Shown here: positions 35,590 through 46,923 of the stretch, one piece after another
Layout: the number at the start of each line of letters is the position of its first letter
How positions within the stretch are numbered: the first letter of the stretch is position 1
NCBI GenBank assembly: GCA_963513935.1
Contig: OY740768.1
Location: 75,926,877 to 75,990,876 of the forward strand
Reading direction: 5' to 3'
DNA length: 64,000 bases
Source: Aphrophora alni
Lineage: Eukaryota > Arthropoda > Insecta > Hemiptera > Aphrophoridae
Notes under the pieces: model-generated
What the model saw: only the letters and a program-made list of their open reading frames with translations
What the model was told of the DNA's origin: nothing
Database searches by the model: none
Made by a program: the position numbers and the translations under genes

Positions 35590-37240
35590 TACCCCTTGCT
35601 CATTTAATCCCAATGGGTATAATCTTTACAATGGTCTTATAAATAATCCTTTTGGTGTCTTAACTTGAGCAAATTGTACAATACCTTCCCAGGAAACACT
35701 TTCACAATCAATCAAATAGATCAGCAATTCTCTTAACATTATCACATATTATTATAAAATCTTCCAAATTTAATCATCATTTTTTATTTGGCCACACGAG
35801 TGTAACATAGCTTAGTATTCTTTCTTGAATCTTCATCTTAAATTTTGTATATGCTTGTAAGCAACCTGATCTCCTATTCAGGTTATTTTAGTCAATTTTA
35901 TCTATATCAGCTACTTCACAACTTTCTAAACTCTTAACAAATAATGAGGGTGTAAGTAGAACCAATTCATTAGGTTCTTCAGAAATGCAAGTAGTTGGTC
36001 ATTTATGACACTCACATTCTGTGAAAAGAATGTACAGCTTTACAGAATTTAACTTGGTTTTACCGAGATTACGTCGAAGCATCCCAATAAGTCACTTCTA
36101 ACATCTCCCCACTAAGGAACAGAAGAAGGATTGAACTTTTCTCTCGCAATTTCATCCCAATTTAGACCATTCAAACTATTTGCTGCTTCAGTAAAATTAG
36201 ACAGTCCATATGTACAGTAAATACTCTACCCCTCGTGCTATAAATCTTCTAAAGGCCATTAAATATAAACCCGTACTTAGCGTCTGAACAAGTTATAAAT
36301 GTTCTGTATACCGCATAAGTAAAGAAAATGATTCAACATTTGTCCTTACATTTGAAATACAATAGCCCTGCCAGATCCATTCTAGTTGTTTGGAAAAAAA
36401 CATCTTTCATTCTATCAAGATAAAGAGGACCATATGGTGTTTCTATTGGTTTGCTGTTCTGTTTCTTGCAAACAATACAATGCTTAATGGCATATTTAAT
36501 TGTCTTCTTTCCTTTAAAATTCTAAAGTCCACTTTTAATGTGGTATGCAAGAATTTAATAGTGTGTGACGAAATTCTAAATACTCTTGAAAAATAAATTT
36601 ATGATTTGGTGGTACCGGTATTGGACATTTAAGTTAAAGTGTTTTGATTCATTGTTAAAAATTAATTTTGAATTAATTCTAATAATTCCTTCATCATCAA
36701 AATAAACTTGCAATTTTTTGTCTACTAATTTTTCAAAACACTGTTATTGAAACTTTCTCTTTGAATGCATTTTAAAAGTACTATTTCAGCATCCTTGATG
36801 TATCATTTCCAGTTAAACTCTATTTCCTTCTATTAAAAAAATGAAATCTTAAAATCCAAACATCATTCTTACTAATTTAAAATATTTGGAAAAGTAACTT
36901 AATTTAAAAAAACTTAATCCGAAGTAAAACTGTGAGTACAAACAGTTATGACGATTGTAAATTTCATTCTTTATTTATTTCGTTAGTGTTTTCTATATAA
37001 TTTTATTTCGACCAGGCACTTTCATCATCTAATAACCAATCTGGTCCTTTCCACCACTGACTTTTAACCAAGTTTGAAACTACACCCTTGTGATGGCAGG
37101 TCGGCAGGGTTAAGTTACTTGGTATATGATACCAGTCATCAGGATTACTATTCTTAAATATCATTCAACACCTGTTTGATATAAACACAGTTCACTGTCC
37201 TTGCTTAATCCATGATATCGTAACATCTTTGTTTGAAGTT
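35590..37240 (-). pseudogene. BEL/Pao pol relic: RNase H end, integrase and C-terminal domain
   Basis: On the - strand, in order: NPDDWYHIPSNLTLP, then VKSQWWKGPDWLLDDE (37150-37010), the BEL/Pao segment before the integrase. DAEIVLLKCIQRESF (near 36800) and CIVCKKQNSKP (36450-36480) follow, the latter in the integrase zinc finger. Then come RMDLAGLLYF, SEEPNELVLLTPSLFV (near 35960), and finally DNVKRIADL and KTPKGLFIRPL with RLYPLG (near 35620-35700). This is the typical Pao order. Multiple stops and frameshifts break it. The pogo-like element lies directly after its end. Confidence 0.8.
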
Positions 37241-37299
37241 ATTTGTTAATGATGGAAGTTCTTTTTCATTATTATACATTTTTCGGACATTTGCCATCA

Positions 37300-37420
37300 T
37301 TTGTGTGTTAAAAATCAAACACACGACGTTTCGGAAATAAGAATCAATTCCCGTTATCAAGTGACTAAAAAACTAAAGAAACATGAAACTAGAAACTAAG
37401 CCTATGTAAGAAGTAAAATT
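37300..37420 (-). repeat. Penelope-like end with hammerhead-like core
   Basis: On the - strand, 37360-37328 reads TTGATAA, CGGGAA, a loop, TTCC and GAAAC, followed by gtcgtgtgttt. The arrangement is the same as at 16733-16758, with a longer stem II loop. Confidence 0.45.
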
Positions 37421-37513
37421 AAATAAGAATACCACCAACCTTAATATCTAAGTATGCATGCATCTCAGAGCTAAAACTGAGAAGTCAAAAAACACAATCA
37501 CGGTAACACACAA

Positions 37514-38130
37514 CTAACGATTAGTTGTCGGATTCTGAAATTGAGAGAATGTTATTGGACAGTAACTATGAAGATGGTGATTTCGAAAGTGATATAGATG
37601 AAGATATTTCAAAAATAGCCCAAGAAATACTGAATGCGGATTCGCAAGTGGAAAGTGAGACCGGTAGTTGTGATGAAAGTGAGATTGGTGGTGGAGGCGA
37701 TGGTTTTCAAACAATTCCTCAAATGTACATACTTTACTCAATCCAAGCATTGATTGTAGACCATATAGTATGCCTGTGTGTGTTTCTGAGTCTAGGCCTA
37801 GTGTGTCAAACACTCAGGGAACTGAATCAAATGACATGTGTGGTGGTGGAGGTGATCCTGCTCCAATATTAACTCCTCATAATGTAGATCATCAATAGGA
37901 TGATGACAGTTTCATGCAAGTTAGTCCTAGTCCCTCTACAAGTCATGGTAGCTCATTTTTCAAACCTTACCATATTGTAAATAATAAAACTAATGTAGGC
38001 TGTCAGATAATTTTTTTTAGAAATAAAGCAGTTCTAAGTTTTATGGTACCCAAGAACAACTAAGTGTGTTGTGACTAGAACAGCAATTTATGGATTGGAT
38101 ACCACCGTTTATTGTAAGTAATAAACTTTT
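37514..38130 (+). pseudogene. Acidic N-terminal region, possibly piggyBac-like
   Basis: The frame reads LSDSEIERMLLDSNYEDGD, then many D and E residues. This is the style of piggyBac-type transposase N-termini, which open with an acidic leader. After about 37700 the frame shifts, and the translation SPSPSTSHGSSFFKPY near 37925-37970 recalls a linker. No catalytic region follows. Confidence 0.4.
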
Positions 38131-38689
38131 ATAAAAAAATGTTTTTATAGCCTATTTTTGTTAAATAATCTTATAGACTAATCTTTCCAAGTTCTACATA
38201 AAAAGTTAAACCTATTTGAAATATTAAATGAATTTAAAAATTAAACTTGTATATTATTATTTCACTGAATCACATCGATTTTCTCGGTTCAAACCACCGC
38301 GCTTCATAAAGAAAATAAATTATACTGTACATAAAAATATGAGTTTGTTGTAAACAAAGATGTTTTTGTGTAGAGAATTAAAAGGGTTATCAAGTTATAT
38401 ACCTTAATTTTTTAAATTTTTATTTGTAACTATAAAAACAGTCCGCTTTTGTTTATTTAATTTTTTTCAAAAATTGTTATCAAATAAAAAATATAGAAAA
38501 TGGTTATTGTATGTTAACTTATATTTGTTATAGAGAGAATTTAATTTAGAATAAAATGGTGAAAACAGAACTTAAATCACAATTACAAGTCAAAAGTTAT
38601 TTATATTTTTCTAATAATGTACAAAATCAGTCATTTTAATTGCTAGATTAGGGTCAAGCAAAGTTTCCGAAAAAGGCTAGGCCAATGGG

Positions 38690-39010
38690 TTAAAGTATTT
38701 AAGGTGTTGTTGAGACAGTATTATCCAAGGCAAAATAGTGATGATAACTGGATTTTAAATCCATTCAATGAATTGTTCTTTCAATAAGCTGAAAATTATC
38801 AAATTCTGAAAAAGAAAAATTAATTGAAGATTCGACCAATTCTTCATTACAATTGGATTTCAAAATAGAAATCTCATTGACTTCTGGGCAGCAGCGAAAG
38901 AAGTCTACTAAGAACTCAGTGATAAAGTAATAAAATATTTATTACCTTTCTCGATCACTGAGCTTCTCGAAAGAGTTGATTTGAGATTATAAATGTCTTC
39001 ATTTGGGCCT
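38690..39010 (+). pseudogene. C-terminal relic of an hAT-like (ZBED5/SCAND3-type) transposase
   Basis: The translation gives LRQYYPRQNSDDNWILNPFNE, then a frame-shifted SSLQLDFKIEISLTSG and further loosely matching pieces. This is the order of the dimerisation end of ZBED5-like transposases (WILNPF, SSLQLDF). Several frameshifts are present. Confidence 0.5.
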
Positions 39011-39518
39011 GATTAAACTCGAGGATCATATTGAAATTATTTAAATCGCTAAGAGGCACGTTTGAAGATTCTATTAACAAAACCAACCTTGTTTGTGTGG
39101 AAAGATGGGTGGGAGTGGGGGTGGTTTATGAGAGGAGGAGGAAGGACTACTCATAAGAAAAGCTTAACCAAGGGTCAGAAATTCAAGGAACCACTGTTTT
39201 GGATGGGTGAATGAGAAAGTTTCTGCAGTGTTTTTGTACCATTTTTCTTAGTTAAACAGACTTTATTCTAGCTAATCCTTGTTATATTTTTGTAGTTCAA
39301 ATATATACATAAACAATTTTCAATAAATATTTATTGTACATATAAATAAATAAACATATGGTCACAGAACTACAACAGAAAAACCAGCATTTATGGACTA
39401 GAAAGAGCCAAAGGTCTAAAAACTGACACCTATTATACTTTACACATTATTATATATTTAATTGACAGTATTTTTACAAGGAGTAAATATAAAGAATTAG
39501 TGAAGAAAGAGTATTAAT
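39011..39518. other. Intergenic stretch
   Basis: A G-rich patch at about 39090-39150 (tgggagtgggggtgg and gaggaggaggaagg) stands out. No coding signal is seen. Confidence 0.4.
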
Positions 39519-39662
39519 TTATTGGTCTTTACTGGTAGCAAATTCGAGATAAGTCTTCTTCATATATGACAAATTCGGAAGCATCTGCACTATCTTCTCA
39601 GCTTCAGAGCTCAAGGGTTTGCAAGGTGCAGTAGTTGATTCTGGATCTGAGGCAAACACCAT
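39519..39662 (-). CDS. Unassigned possible terminal exon
   Basis: A 47-codon frame on the - strand begins MVFASDPESTTAPCKPLSSE and continues EKIVQMLPNLSYMKKTYLEF to a TAA. The sequence gtgtttgcctcag within it is a good acceptor, so a real exon may start at ATCCAGAATC. The composition is protein-like. The LPNLSYM segment reminds me of short C-terminal LPDLSFM motifs in some trafficking-adaptor proteins, but I cannot name a family. No partner exon is seen. It may be a relic. Confidence 0.3.
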   Translation of the reverse strand: MVFASDPESTTAPCKPLSSEAEKIVQMLPNLSYMKKTYLEFATSKDQ

Positions 39663-40329
39663 TAAAAATCAAAACATAATCTTTGTTTATTTTATAAGAT
39701 ACATTTAAATTTCTTTTAACAACTTTACGATATTTTTAAAATTAATGTTAGTCCTAGATTAAATTAGCCATTGACTTGACAGAATTATACTCATATAGTG
39801 TGAAGCCAATCCATTTTTAGCTAAAGTTATTTGCTAAATTATGAGCACATTTTCTTCATGATTTTTGAGTTTCTTATATGGTCTAGTTATATATTACAAT
39901 GCTAAATTTTTAAAAGTTGAGAAAAAAGAATTTTTTGTTGTTGAAAAATATAGTTTTTTAAACATGGTTGACCAAATTAGTTTTCAATACATCTTCTTTT
40001 GGAAGTTGTGCACTAAAAAGCCTAATTGTTAATTTGACTTTGTTGTAAGTAAAATGTACATTTTAAAGTCATCACAAGGTGCATAAAAATTGCATATAAG
40101 TTGTCCTTGTACATCAAAAATAGATGCTAAAATTTAAAAAGTTGGTGAAATTGTAAGAAAAAATAATCTGTCTGAAATTTTGAGCAGTTGCTGAAATTGG
40201 GCAACATCGATAAAGAAAGATAGAGGATTTTACAAGAAAATGAAACATGAAAAAGCTGTGGTCATGATATGTCAAGACTCTTAACTACTGAGCAGAAGGA
40301 AGCTAGAATAAAACATTTGTGCCGCCATC

Positions 40330-40890
40330 CTGAAAAACAGTGAAAATAATCCTAACTTTTTAGAAAATGTAAAACTTATCAAAAATCATGGGTTTTTCAA
40401 TATGACCTAGAAGCTAAGTACCAATTCATGTATTGGAAGATTCCAAGATAAAAGAATGCAATTACGAACAGTCCAAATTCAAACGAATGATGAGAGTTTT
40501 TGTTTTATATCCAAGGGATTGTTCACATTGATTAGTTGCCTGAAAGTCGAATAATTACCAAGATAAGGAGGCCTTCAAAGCCATTCATGAATGAAAAATA
40601 AAAAGAAGTGAGATAAGGAATCCCCATGTTGGAACATCCACCAAGCTGACCTAGTCTCATGTGACCTTTTTTGTTTGTAAAGATTAAGTTTGTATTACAA
40701 GGAACTTGTTTCGAGTCTGTAGATGCAGTAACAGCAAAAGTGACAAAGCTGATAAAGAAACTATCAGAAGATGACCTTCAGCATCACTTTCGACAGTGGA
40801 AGAGTTGCAAGAGGTGGTGTAAGAATCAGAGAAGGCAATAAATTGAAATGGATAACATTATCATTGTGTAGTTTGTTGAATACAAATTTT
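40330..40890 (+). pseudogene. mariner transposase relic, C-terminal half
   Basis: In changing frames: GFFNMT-like, then FQYDLEAKYQFMYWK (near 40405-40445), EFLFYIQGIVHID (near 40490-40530), LPESRIITK and finally LQGTCFESVDAV with LSEDDLQHHFRQWKSC and MDNIIIV (40700-40870). These follow the order of mariner catalytic and C-terminal segments. The middle, with the last catalytic residue, is lost. Confidence 0.75.
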
Positions 40891-41600
40891 TAAATATTAG
40901 TCCCATTATTTTATAGCCACTCCTCGTGTTCTACATATATATCATGATTTTCAATATTTGATTCCATGTATGGTTTAGATTTGTAATGAAAAGTTCAATT
41001 TTGAATTTGACTTTGTTGTATATGAATATTTACTTTAAAATAATTATGTAATTATTATATGCTCCTATTTTTTTGGATGATTAATATAAGAACCTTCAAC
41101 AATAGGTTGAAGTTTTGAGAATTAAAAAAAAAGTTAAAAAATTAATTTTACTTTTTATAAAACTTTCAATTATATCTGCTAAAAATTAAAATTATTTTGC
41201 CAATTTCAATAACATCTCCAGGTTTGTTAGGACACTAGAACATAGAATTGTTCTAGCTGTTGGTATTAAAATCTAAAAATGGATATGGATAGAGTCTTAT
41301 TATTGTGTAGAACTTTCTCCTAACTCTGTAGAAAAATTAATGTGATAATCACCCTCTATCCTCTACAAATTTACTATTTAATTATATGTTAATTTTATTT
41401 ATGGATTTTAAAAAGGGATCTATTCAGATTTTAATGTGTAGAAAATTAACCTAATCATACTTTTATTATGGAAGTTTTGTATTAAACATGATCTAAATAC
41501 ATTCAACAGACTAAATCCTTATACCAGAGAGAAATATCTTGACCTAAAAAATCAAGAATGTTTAATCCCAAATAAGAGTATATAAAGCGCAAGTCAACTA
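40891..41600. other. AT-rich intergenic stretch
   Basis: No feature seen. Confidence 0.5.
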
Positions 41601-41759
41601 TACACTATCCCTAATAAACAAAACCAAACATGAGAGGAGAAAAAGGGTGAGCAGTATTACTCTAAAGTTTCAGACAATACAAAAGACCAAATTATAAATA
41701 ACCCTATTGATAACGTAAACGAACCTGTAGAAATAAAAATAAAAATAGGTAAAATAATA

Positions 41760-42230
41760 TCACCTATACCAAAACAACAAATCCCAACATTGACTTTGCA
41801 GAAGGAAAAGAATTCCACTCATACAACCCTTACCATATAACCGATTACCAACCGAAGACATAAACACGTTCATAAATAAGTATGAGATAAATGCTTCCGA
41901 AAATAATTAAACGCAGACCACCAAAATAAACGTACAAAAATTATGAAAGAAAGTACCCAAAGGAAAATTTAAACTGGGATGTCACAAAAAGGAAATAAAA
42001 AAATATTTTACACTAGAGGCTCAAATCCAAACTTTACAGATGATTCTTGTCAACACATTACAAAAACAAGATGAACCAGCATACAATTATTTTTTAAATA
42101 TACAAACAATATGTAGAAAAAGACCACAATACATGGAACCTCAAATTATAACATATATTACTCAAGCCCAAAATTTTGAAAAAAAAAAATTAACCATGAA
42201 AAATAATTCCCTAGACTAACTAAATAAATT
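41760..42230 (+). pseudogene. Gypsy-type gag relic
   Basis: The + strand is strongly A-rich. From 41998 it reads KKYFTLEAQIQTLQM, LQKQDEPAYNYFLNIQTICRK and PQIITYITQAQNFEKK, which is the Retrotrans_gag pattern of Ty3/Gypsy elements. The segment upstream has several stops. No LTR or pol is found beside it in this orientation. Confidence 0.6.
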
Positions 42231-42899
42231 TCAAAATCTAATCTACCTATATTAATCTAATCTAGAAATAATAATAAAAAAAAGATAAAGAATTAACCTT
42301 TGAAACCATAAACAAACAAAAACATTCTAGAATCAATTTCAGAAATGATTATAAAAAAACACCAATCTTAACAAGTACCTAAAGACAAAGAGGTGACCTA
42401 ATCAAGGGACTAACCGCCCCAGAGGCACTGACATCACCTTTATTTGGAAACAGGAATATAAACACACAACTAACACTTCAAGATAAATATAGCCAGATGT
42501 TGAGATTAGCTGCCATACAAACATTGACATTGCTTCTTTGGTGACCTGATCAATTACCAATGGAAAAACTAATCTGAATATATACACACTAAATAACTAA
42601 AATAACACACAAATTCAAAAAATATAAAATAAATATATATGTTAGTCAAGTATAAGTAAATATGTAGCAAAGGTCAAAAACCTAAATTTTTTTAATGCCA
42701 TAAATAATAACTTGGAGAATAATTCCTTCACACCACAAAGATGTAGCATAGACATAGCATTGCACATAATGGATATCACATCTGTGAACAAAACAAAATA
42801 ACGTTATGCCAGAACTAAATTCCAACATCTAAACTTTGAGATTAGAATAAATTTTTAAACTATTAAAAAAAGCTATTTAGTTTTCCTTGATGGGGACTA

Positions 42900-43792
42900 T
42901 AACTAGGGAATAATTTATTTAATTTAAAAATAACCATAAATTGCACCATTCTTTTATAACCTCACACAGATCATATTTTAAATTGTGTTCACATTGTAGT
43001 CACGGAAGTTAAAACTGGAACAAACATAGTCTTTCTCACATATGCAACAAAAATCCATGAGAAGGAATTGGAATTTTACTAAGTAACGACTATTAAAACA
43101 ATGTTGTAAGTTAGATGATACAGTTTGGAGCCCAAATTACTAATGTATGATATCTGTAGTTGTTGTCTTCATTGAGAAAATAGATAGTTTACCAGTATCA
43201 ACAAGTAAGTTATGCTTGAACAAAATGTTCCAGTAACAAGCCGCAAGCAGACCTATGAACAGAATCAAGCCTCTTTGCTAATGGTCTAGCAGATTTGATA
43301 GCCTGCTAAGCCATAATTTAAGAAGAACATGGTACACACTTAATACAAGTCTTATGATCTCTCCATCGAGAACCGCTACGAAGATGTATCATGTCAAGAG
43401 TTTTATTACAGCGTGTTATCACCAGATAAATGAGCAATTTCAAGGATGTTTGACTAAATATTAGGCCTAAGAATTAACATTTGTAAAACTGTGTTCCATT
43501 AATAAAAAGGGCTAATGATTCTGTCTACAATTACTAAAACCAATACATTGTATTTTTGAATCAGAGAACATAAATCCTGTCAATCTTTACCATGAATATA
43601 GTCTATTTTATATTTATTTGAAAGGTTCTTTCAACTGTTGGCATAACTTGAGTAACCACATGTATAGCGATGATGACCAAGAAGTTTCTTGCCTTTAAAC
43701 AACAAGAAAACAAAAATCTGCTGCTTAAATCCCAATAAGGGGGAGGACCACAAAAAGAACATTGCTTTTTCCAAACTGTTGATGTGGGTGTG
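42900..43792 (-). mobile_element. I-clade LINE, distal part (interrupted by the LTR palindrome)
   Basis: On the - strand the frame continues directly from the part at 46924-49640: PTSTVWKKQ at the boundary, then a large loss. NGTQFYKC, CNKTLDMIH and SARPLAKRLDSVHRSA (43500-43290) are next, which belong to the RT thumb. Later pieces fade near 43010. This is the same element as the one upstream, split by the insertion. Confidence 0.75.
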
Positions 43793-45189
43793 TGTAATAA
43801 TGTGAAAAATTAGAGTTCTAAGTTTAGAGTTTACTATACAGTTAAATGCGCGTGATGAAAATACAAAAGGGGGGAGAAGCTATTGAATAATATGCAGTCT
43901 TCGGTAAATTCTTTTATGGAAATAAGATAGATTTTCAAAACAACATAATGAATAACGATGTTTAATATTAGTATAGCTTAATTGATTACAAGTGTTTAAA
44001 TTTAGTATAAAATAATTATGTACAAGTGTTATTGGTTTCATAAATAATTAATAATCTGTGTGAAAAGACGGGGGTGTGTGAACTGTTTAAAACAGCGGAA
44101 ATAAATGAGGAACGTAGGTCCGGTTTCCAGTAATAAGACAAAATATCTCGTGGCAAATTGCTAGACAGTCTTAGTTGGAAGCTCATAGGTGATGGTTGTG
44201 TTAATAGCAGTCTTAGTTGGAAGCTCATAGGTGATGGTTGTGTTAATAAGAGTCTTAGTTCAGAGCTTGGCGTAGTAAGGTTGTGTTTCTGAAATGAACA
44301 GACGTGGTTTCAATTAGAGAAAGAGTTAGTCTGAGGACAATGAAATTTTATTGAAGTGATTTTTACCGAATGAACAATGTAAATTAACACAAGTTTAAAG
44401 TCGGTTAATCTTAGAAACAGTTGGAAGGTGACGACGGACGTGTTTCGTATGTAATAAGAAGAATGTTCTTTGTGCTAAAAGACGTTTACGTTTCGGTTGA
44501 ACATTTTTTAAAAGACAATGAGTCGCAACATAAAAAATTTCTCCAATATTAAATTCAACAGAAGGATAACTGTTTTCACCTCAAATGGACAAGAAGATGG
44601 TCGACCTTTGCTAATCAACTTGAAGACACCATTTAGTGGAGGGAAAATACATCTGATGCAACCTCGTGGTAACTTGTATAAAAAACAATTTTAATCAAAT
44701 GTTGTGAGAATATATAAAGTCATAATTGTTTTTGTTAAAAATATTAATTATAGGATTTATAGATATTAGAAGCTTTTGTTTGTTTTAAAATAAATAACTT
44801 TGATGCTTTGAGATAAAGGATGTCTATTTAAAAGACATAAATTTTACTGAAATAAAGTAATTTCAATAATAAGAAACAGATGTTTCAGTCTGCTTGATTC
44901 TTTAAAACTTTTCTTTAAAAGTTGCAACTAAATATAAATAATAAATTCATTTAAAAAAATAATAAACCCTTCTTCAAAGGTAATAGTAATAATTTTAACT
45001 AGGATATATATTTTGAATGTATATGTATAATTCAGATGAACTTATGTTTAATAAACCTTTATGTTAATTTCAGCTACAAGTGTTTTCATTGATCAAATCC
45101 AATTTCACTGTAAGTACACTTAAAAAAGAATTTGCGACCCTGAGAATAAACTTAAATTAAAATCTTTTTATTGGTAAGCTAATGCTACC
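43793..45189 (+). mobile_element. LTR copy C-left (+ strand, 1397 bp)
   Basis: It starts TGTAATAATGTGAAAAATTAGAG at 43793 and ends at TGGCGCCC, a primer-binding-site-like motif at 45190. It contains a tandem pair of a 42-bp unit (44167-44250) and the small ORF at 44518-44694. Confidence 0.85.
44518..44694 (+). CDS. 58-residue ORF inside LTR copy C-left
   Basis: The frame starts MSRNIKNFSNIKFNRRITVF, continues with GQEDGRPLLINLKTPFSGG and ends KKQF before TAA. It has a more protein-like composition than the LTR around it. An identical-looking copy lies in the other arm. It is not evident in LTR copy B. I do not recognise it. A donor-like cgtg|gtaact lies near its end, so it could be a 5' coding exon carried by the LTR. 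It may also be chance. Confidence 0.35.
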   Translation: MSRNIKNFSNIKFNRRITVFTSNGQEDGRPLLINLKTPFSGGKIHLMQPRGNLYKKQF

Positions 45190-45325
45190 TGGCGCCCATA
45201 AAACTTTGTAAATCATAATAAATTCATTTTTTTAATTAGTTAAATATATAAAGTAAGAACTCTTCAAGTTCAAATAATTTTCTTTTTAAAGTAGCTTCAA
45301 TTTTCATATTAACGACCCCCTTTTT

Positions 45326-45367
45326 ATCGAACTATGGCACGTTGGGCGCCATTTGTGATTATTCAAT
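45326..45367 (-). other. Asymmetric spacer at the palindrome centre with a primer-binding-site motif
   Basis: The 42 bases are the only part of the palindrome not mirrored. On the - strand they contain aaatggcgcccaacgtgcc, a full primer-binding-site-like motif. Two further TGGCGCCC motifs, one per arm, lie at 45190-45197 and 45508-45501. Confidence 0.75.
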
Positions 45368-45508
45368 AAAATAGGGTTCGTTATTATGAAAATTGAAGCT
45401 ACTTTAAAAATAAAAAAAATATCTTTTTGAACTTGAAGAGTTCCTACGTTATATATTTAATATTTAAATTGAATTTAATTATTATTAATTGATTAATATT
45501 GGGCGCCA

Positions 45509-46923
45509 GATCTATTGATCATTATTTAACATAAAAAAAATGAATTTATTAAATTTATTAACTTTAAAATCTCTGGGGTCGAAAGTTCTTTTATAAGTGT
45601 ACTCACAGTGAAATTGGATTTGATCAATGAAAACACTTGTAGCTGAAATTAACATAAAGGTTTATTAAACATAAGTTCATTTGAATTATACATATGCATT
45701 CAAAATATATATCCTAGTTAAAAATTATTACTATTACCTTTGAAGAAGGATTTACTATTTTAAAAAATGAATTTATTATTTATATTTAGTTGCAACTTTT
45801 AAAGAAAAGTTTTAAAGAATCAAGCAGACTGAAACATCTGTTTCTTATTATTGAAATTACTTTATTTCAGTAAAATTTATGTCTTTTAAATAGACATCCT
45901 TTATCTCAAAGCATCAAAGTTATTTATTTTAAAACAAACAAAAGCTTCTAATATCTATAAATCCTATAATTAATATTTTTAACAAAAACAATTATGACTT
46001 TATATATTCTCACAACATTTGATTAAAATTGTTTTTTATACAAGTTACCACGAGGTTGCATCAGATGTATTTTCCCTCCACTAAATGGTGTCTTCAAGTT
46101 GATTAGCAAAGGTCGACCATCTTCTTGTCCATTTGAGGTGAAAACAGTTATCCTTCTGTTGAATTTAATATTGGAGAAATTTTTTATGTTGCGACTCATT
46201 GTCTTTTAAAAAATGTTCAACCGAAACGTAAACGTCTTTTAGCACAAAGAACATTCTTCTTATTACATACGAAACACGTCCGTCGTCACCTTCCAACTGT
46301 TTCTAAGATTAACCGACTTTAAACTTGTGTTAATTTACATTGTTCATTCGGTAAAAATCACTTCAATAAAATTTCATTGTCCTCAGACTAACTCTTTCTC
46401 TAATTGAAACCACGTCTGTTCATTTCAGAAACACAACCTTACTACGCCAAGCTCTGAACTAAGACTCTTATTAACACAACCATCACCTATGAGCTTCCAA
46501 CTAAGACTGCTATTAACACAACCATCACCTATGAGCTTCCAACTAAGACTGTCTAGCAATTTGCCACGAGATATTTTGTCTTATTACTGGAAACCGGACA
46601 TACGTTCCTCATTTATTTCCGCTGTTTTAAACAGTTCACACACCCCCGTCTTTTCACACAGATTATTAATTATTTATGAAACCAATAACACTTGTACATA
46701 ATTATTTTATACTAAATTTAAACACTTGTAATCAATTAAGCTATACTAATATTAAACATCGTTATTCATTATGTTGTTTTGAAAATCTATCTTATTTCCA
46801 TAAAAGAATTTACCGACGACTGCATATTATTCAATAGCTTCTCCCCCCTTTTGTATTTTCATCACGCGCATTTAATTGTATAGTAAACTCTAAACTCTAA
46901 CTCTAATTTTTCACATTATTACA
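45509..46923 (-). mobile_element. LTR copy C-right (- strand, 1415 bp)
   Basis: This is the mirror copy of C-left, starting TGTAATAATG at 46923 and ending at a TGGCGCCCAAT motif at 45508. It carries the same 42-bp tandem pair and the mirrored small ORF. Confidence 0.85.
46023..46199 (-). CDS. 58-residue ORF inside LTR copy C-right
   Basis: Mirror copy of the frame at 44518-44694, with the same start, stop and length. Its integrity in both arms reflects the near-identity of the arms and is not independent evidence of selection. Confidence 0.35.
   Translation of the reverse strand: MSRNIKNFSNIKFNRRITVFTSNGQEDGRPLLINLKTPFSGGKIHLMQPRGNLYKKQF

Noticed and set aside
37525..37872. 115-codon acidic frame as an independent host gene
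   Set aside because: The start resembles transposase leaders and the second half is hydrophobic after an evident frameshift. It is kept only as a low-confidence transposon relic.
44016..46701. Two 70-codon frames in mirror position (44016-44228 - and 46489-46701 +)
   Set aside because: They are created by the 42-bp tandem unit and its flanks in the LTR. The composition is repetitive and the match between them follows from the palindrome, so they are not counted as genes.
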